From Archilochus colubris (lineage: Eukaryota > Chordata > Aves > Apodiformes > Trochilidae): a DNA stretch of 64,000 bases. The notes beneath the pieces are model-generated. The model did not search any database. It saw nothing but the letters and a program-made list of their open reading frames with translations, and was not told the DNA's origin. A program made the translations under genes and the position numbers. Of the stretch, positions 58,447-64,000 are shown in pieces. Each line of letters starts with the position of its first letter. Positions within the stretch are counted from its first letter, which is position 1. The stretch is from positions 26,227,505 to 26,291,504 of the forward strand of contig CM041115.1 of NCBI GenBank assembly GCA_023079485.1, read 5' to 3'.

Positions 58447-61400
58447 AATTTTCACTGTGTTAAGTCTACACACTCATTGTTACTCATACAGTAACCATGT
58501 AGGTCAATGGAAATGAAATACTTTTTTTACTGGAATATGAAACATTACAGTGGAGTAATGTGGCACAATTTAAACCTAACATTTTCCCTCTTATAACTGG
58601 GGTTTCTGTTCAGGAGTGATATAAGTTTATGTGGTAGTTATCCAAGGTAAGATCATATGGACCTTTTGGCTGTGCAAGAAAAACCGTATGATGGCTGATA
58701 GGCAGGCAGTGGAAACTGTCTCCATACAGAGTGAACACTCCTCTGCCACCTCCACTCTCACAACCCCTCCAGATTTTAAAGCACATTCGAAATACTACAA
58801 ATGTTTCTGTGTTCAGAGCAACACATGCTTACACGCTATGGTTAAGAAGGCATCTTTAAAAATACAGCTATAAATTATTTTACTTTGCAACAGTTCTTTG
58901 TGGTTGACAAAATAATGTTATATACATACATGGCAAAAAAGGCTGGCTATATTACTTCATGTTGCACAAGCAGAACTGCCATGAGAAATCTGTTCTCTGA
59001 CACAGTGTTGACACAAACCACAATTCAGTATTTCCTCAGGCCAGAAAATGAAATAAATGAGCATTTAAATGTAATATCTAATGGAGACTTATCAGTAAAA
59101 GAAAACCATAATGCAGGCTAGCATGACTGTTAATCCTTTCTCAATCCTGGGGCACCAGTGAGCATAAGGGATCTTATGATGCTTTGGCATACTTTCGCAA
59201 GATCTTGTAATATCAGCTTTCTCTAACTCCATTGCTTCCTCCCCTTAAAGAACAAAAAAACCCAAGGAGGTTAAGATAGCAGTCAGATGTAGTAATTTCT
59301 TAAAATTTAACTCAGAAGTGAAAAAGACACTAATTTCAGGATTTTTTTCAAATTAAAAAATAAAAATAGTAGATCTTCCTGTCTTTGGAACTCAATGCAG
59401 ATAATTTATCCAACAGATTGGTTGTTACATGAAATGTAAAGACAAACTGCGTGTCTTAGTATTTTGCAGGAGCATGTACTTAGAATTTATAATTTAATAT
59501 TTAAGCTCATGATTTCAAATACACTTGAATTTTAATGCTATGCATAAATGGTACACTGGATATTTTTGACATTCATATATTTTTAGCATCTCAGTGTCTG
59601 TACTTCATATGTTGCATATGTTGCATTAAATGCCTAATCTTATAAGAGCTTAAGTACTACTTAGGTAAGGACAACACTGTCCTTGCTTACAACTGTATAA
59701 CTCTAAAATGACTTTGTTTACTTTGATAGTCTGTATATGCTAATTTCCAAAATTTTTTCTAGGCACAGCTGTTGTCTTAACAAATACTGTAGCATGAACA
59801 GTCTATGTATATAAGCTCTCACAGAGATAGTTAAAGAGAAAAAAATTAAAAATGTAAAAAAGAGCTGATCAAGAGTTTCAGACCTTAGTTCTGGACTCGG
59901 TTTCATGTATTTCCGTGAAGTAGGTGGGTTCAGAAGTCTGGTATATTCATTGGAAACACCTGGAGTGTAATGCTAAATATGTAATTCTCTTCTTCACTCT
60001 CCTATCTTCCATCACAAGCACATGTCAGATTCATATCAAGGTGTTATGAAAGGGTATATTCCCATAAGTGCTATTCCAGGTCTGGCTGCTGCGTCTTGCC
60101 CTGGGAAGTATTTTCTTTTGATAGTCTAAATTGAACTTCAAATAAGAAAGAGCTAAATATTTGAAATACCTTTGTCCCTATGCCTTTCTCAAGATAGGTC
60201 AGCTTGAGGAACTTCTTTATTTCCTTAATATATTATGTGCCTGAAGCTTGGCAAAAGAGTAACTAGAGATATGATAGATAAAAGCAAACTTTACATAGAA
60301 CTAAAACCTAACATGTTGTCAGTGTATTTCTTTGGAATTCTGTATTTCTATCCATAATCTTTATGCTTCCATGCAATAGCGTTATACAGAGAACAGCAAT
60401 ATGAGAATAAGAGAATATTCTGAACAAGAGAAGCCAAATACATAGTAGCATAATCCATACTGAGTGGCAAAGTGTATACTGACTTAAAATTCAGTTTGCA
60501 CAGCTGACTGTATCACAGAAAGGAAACAAGTTTATGCATTTTCCTGGAGCTCCTGGTTAAAACTTCAGATGCAGAAGCCTTAAAGTAATTGGATAAAGCC
60601 AAAAGGAAAGCAAATAAACAAAAAAACCAAACTAAACCCAACAAGAACATTAAGGGCCACACATGTCAGGAGTGTATTACCATGCTAGATAGTGCAGTTA
60701 GATGTAAACCAGCCATCTGGTGTATAAGAATAATGATCCTAATACATATTCAATGCATTTCCCTGAGAACTTTGGAAATCAAATGCACTTCTGAAGTAAA
60801 TTAGGGGACAAGAGGCATCTGGGAAGGCAGCTATCTGAGGCAGTATCTAGCCTTAGTCATTTCAGTGAAACATGAGGACAAGGATAAGCCAATCACTAGT
60901 ACCCTCTTTGTGTCCCTTCCTTCCTTCACAAATCATTCTGCATTAGTGCAGAGAAAAGGAGGAAAAGAAGCACATATGAAGGACAAAAGAGGGCAAACCA
61001 GGTTCTCTCTTGGAAAACCGTGCAACTTTGATTCATGTTTACCTGAGACAGGCATACTTGGAAGTCTGGTTACTACATTAAGGAATGGTTAAAATGTCTC
61101 TTGCATCAGTTGCATCAGTTAAGACTCATCCATCTTGACCTTTTTCAGTCAACTGTAGTAAAAAAGGGGGAAGTACCTTCTACTATGCTCTTTTATCTTT
61201 TCCGTTGACCTAAATGGTAATCATCTGTTGAGATGAAGACATAACTGCCAGACAACTATTTTGCAAAGCAAACAGGAAAAATGTTACACAGCTAGAATCT
61301 TCCTGAAAAAATATTGAAGCTGCTGTAAGTCCTCACTTACAGTTACTGAATCCACAGATGGCACAACAAATACCTGTGAAAAATTACTCGTTTCTTCTTA

Positions 61401-62159
61401 TGTAGTTCTTGATTAATGTCTCTAATTTTTCATTAGCCTACTGTTGTACTAGTGACTTCCTTAGGGGCTCTTCACTTAGAAATAGAGCAGATGGCAAGAA
61501 GATGCTCATAGCTCTGTATAATCAGTTAGAAACATAATATATTGCTTCTGTAAGGACTCCTTTTAAGTAGATAGTCATAGTTTATAGTCAGTCCTTTTTG
61601 AATGCCTGGTCAACATATTTAGTGGCTGTAAATTTACACTATACAAATTATTTCCTTCTCTTTCTATGCTGCAATTGCAACAAGCATGGTTATTAAAGGA
61701 TAAGAATACTTCTGGGCTAATGTCATGCTTCAGATGGTGTGCTTGATTTGTAAACTTCATTTTATGTGTTAAGCAAAGAGCACCCATCATAATTGCTGCA
61801 GTTATTTTCTGGGAAATCATTTTGGAGTTCAGAATAATATTCGTGCAGAGAATCAAGTGGTCCCAGCAGATAATAAATCAGAAATTTTTTTCCTCTCCAA
61901 TACGTAAGTATTTTAAATGCTGGTTTCTATTATACTAAGTAATTATTTGGAAAAATATAGTAAAAGGTGGTCTCACTTGAGTCGCTGAAAATGTAGGAAA
62001 CATCAAAATTAGATTACTTTTCATGTATTCACTGTGATACTGACCTTACTGACACTACCAGATTTTCTTAGACACATGGAAGAATGCTAGGAAGCAACAG
62101 ACATACTCTTGTTGACATTTAGATGGACCTTGATTTGCTTTGAAGAGCAGGAGAGATCT
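58447..62159. other. Intergenic sequence
   Basis: AT-rich DNA with no recognised element or gene. The open frames present (for example 58631-58873 and 60865-61092) show no family resemblance. Confidence 0.55.
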
Positions 62160-62735
62160 TAGAATCGCATCACATCACAGAGTATCCTGAGTTGGAAGTC
62201 ACCCACAAGGATCATTGAGCCCAACTCCTGATCCACACAGAGCAACCTCAAGGTTTATCCATATGCTGTCTGAACACTTCTTGAATATCAACATGCTTAG
62301 GCCACAATCACATTTCTAAGGAGTGTGTTCCAATGCCTCACCACCCTCTCAGTAAAGAACTTTTACCTAATGTGCAATCTGAACTTCCTCTGATACGCTT
62401 TTAAGTCGTTCCCTGGTATCCTGTCACTAGAGACACCTTTTCTCTGTCCCTCATGAGGAAGGTGTAGAGAACAATGAGGTCATCCTTCAGGCTCCTCTAA
62501 CCTGAACAATCCTAGTACTCAGCTGCTCCTCACAAGCCATACTCTCTAGGCCTTTTACCAAATTTCTTGCCCACCTTTGGACACATTCTAATATTTTTAT
62601 ATCCTTCTGAAAACTGCACACAATTGTTGAGGTGAGGCCACACCAGTGCTGGGTATAGTGGGACAATCACTTCTGACCAGTTAGCTACACTCTGCTTAGT
62701 GCACCCCAGGGTGCTTTTGGCTCCTCGGTAGAAAT
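62160..62735 (-). mobile_element. CR1 LINE 3' fragment, minus strand, old
   Basis: ATCACAGAGTATCCTGAGTTGG (62174-62195) is the complement of the decayed 3' end. CTCACCACCCTCTCAGTAAA and CACACAATTGTTGAGGTGAG (62616-62635) are complements of the 3' UTR and the ORF2 end. Confidence 0.85.
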
Positions 62736-64000
62736 ATGATTTTTACCTCTTATCTCCTCTGTCCTCAGGAATTGTTAATCCTTTTGGGAGAATAAATCAG
62801 TATTCTGATAAGACAGCACAGCAGAAGTTACAGAAATGGTTGTGCCCAACTTCTATTCCTGCAAGCATTGCCCTTCATGTAAGTTCAGAAGTTAGTCTGA
62901 AAATATCATTCACTTACAAATCAGTTATAAAGTGCTTCAGGTCAATTTTTTTCTTTTTTTCTTTTTTCTTTTTTTTCTTTTTTCTTTTTTTTTTTCTTTT
63001 TTTTTTTCTTTTTTAGTGTTCAGTGGCAAAGAAGTGTAAAGCTGCCAGGAACCTGATCCAGTGATTCTTTGACCAATGCCATCCTTCAGACTAAATCCAA
63101 CCTTCACAGGAGCCCAGAGACTGCTGTGAATGCACTTGTTAGCTGAGTGGTAGCAAAATGCAGGATTTGGCAGTTACCCTGTTATGTCCTAGTCCACATG
63201 ACTTAGCTGAACATTGTGTTAAATATAGAGCTAGCTCCCAGACTATTAGATAAGCCCTCTCTCATTGGGAGGAATTAGGGGGAGGGACTTCCAGAAACAG
63301 AAATAAGACTCTGTTCTTGCATTTTCCTCATATATTTTTCCTGGTTTCTCATGAATGTAGTTTCCCCTCTACATCCACCTGTTAGCAACACCTCCAGCTC
63401 TGAGAAAGAGAAATGTGAACGAAGCAAGTAAGTTCCTTTAATCATAGGTCAGCCCCCATCTTTTTCTGCACCCAAATGTGAACTCACTAATGTTAGGGCT
63501 GACTGAGACTTACTTTAATTAGGCTTAAAGTGGTAATCCTCTCAGATACCATCTAAATTAAAGCTGTGTAAGGATAACCATAATTTTAAATCTACTGGTC
63601 TGGGAAAAGGAATTTAAGGTCTCCTGGCAATAATAAGCATCTCTGAGAAAGGATTTGGTATGAAAAATGATCCCTACATCGTGAAGAGGCATTTCTACCT
63701 GGCCAGTTTTAAGACCAGCCTTTCCACAGTTTTGGCTGTTTTGAGATATTCAGTGACAGAAAAGGGGTATTTACAAGCATCTTCATGTAATGTAGGGTCA
63801 AATTCTGTGTACATTGGGCTCACTTTCTTCTATTTCAGGAACGTAATTAATTATGTGGTTCTTTACAGACTGATATGAAAACTGCTATCATTACAACAGC
63901 CTTTTAAGGAAATTATGAAATCAAGCATAGTAGTTAGTATAATATCAGTTAATTTCATTTTATGATTGACCATAAGTAATTTCTCGTTTGTTTTGTTGAG
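62736..64000. other. Intergenic sequence to the window end
   Basis: No gene was recognised. It contains the pyrimidine tract at 62947-63016. A stretch around 63170-63440 is less AT-rich, but I could not assign it. Confidence 0.55.
62947..63016. repeat. Polypyrimidine (CTTTTTT)n tract
   Basis: About 70 bases of T with a C every six to ten bases, a homopyrimidine run on the plus strand. Confidence 0.92.

Noticed and set aside
1..64000. CRISPR arrays, bacterial operons, tRNA or rRNA genes
   Set aside because: No regularly spaced repeats, no Shine-Dalgarno-led gene series and no cloverleaf or rRNA motifs were seen. The repeat types are those of a bird genome.
37011..64000. Exons of a gene upstream of PAM (for example an organic-anion transporter, the neighbour in other vertebrates)
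   Set aside because: No open frame with flanking splice sites and transporter-like text was recognised. All long frames are CR1 or LTR derived or unsupported.

Overview
The window is a stretch of a bird genome, mostly intron, intergenic DNA and old retrotransposons. CR1 LINEs are scattered throughout, several ending in the bird-typical ATTCTATG-type 3' tail. Avian LTR-retroelement remnants occur in several stages of decay. I see no prokaryotic gene organisation, CRISPR array, tRNA or rRNA.

One gene is firmly identified: the 5' end of PAM (peptidylglycine alpha-amidating monooxygenase), on the minus strand. A 121-nt exon at 985-1105 has a good acceptor and donor and encodes the diagnostic stretch SDFALDIRMPGVTPKQ. 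A second minus-strand exon at 20043-20214 has good splice sites and matching codon phase, and it carries a signal-peptide-like start. It is the best candidate for the first coding exon. A CpG island at about 34.6-36.2 kb holds strong minus-strand splice donors (34095/34096, 34944/34945, 35338/35339) and is the likely PAM promoter with alternative non-coding first exons. It also has plus-strand donors, so a divergent transcript is possible. PAM is Z-linked in birds as far as I know, so the window is probably from a Z chromosome (inference).

Layout: 1-984 is PAM intron; 985-1105 is the PAM exon; 1106-20042 is a ~19 kb intron with CR1 copies, LTR fragments and a duplicated CR1-LTR block (7.92-8.99 kb and 15.30-16.35 kb); 20043-20214 is the candidate signal-peptide exon; 20215-34095 is the first intron, with LTRs at 22.9-23.5, 25.1-25.3, 26.4-26.9 and 29.8-30.6 kb; 34.6-36.2 kb is the CpG island; 36.2-64 kb is upstream intergenic DNA. 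The intergenic part contains seven CR1 copies, one of them with most of an ORF2 (52.38-54.95 kb), an 815-bp LTR inserted into a CR1 with a clean 5-bp target duplication (44171-44985), and an LTR abutting the long CR1 (51.7-52.4 kb). No exon of a neighbouring gene was recognised to the right of the CpG island.

The long open frames in the window are either CR1/LTR remnants or GC-rich open frames inside the CpG island. I found no convincing new multi-gene system. The observations most worth following are the candidate avian PAM signal-peptide exon, the bidirectional multi-donor CpG island, and the duplicated CR1-LTR composite.
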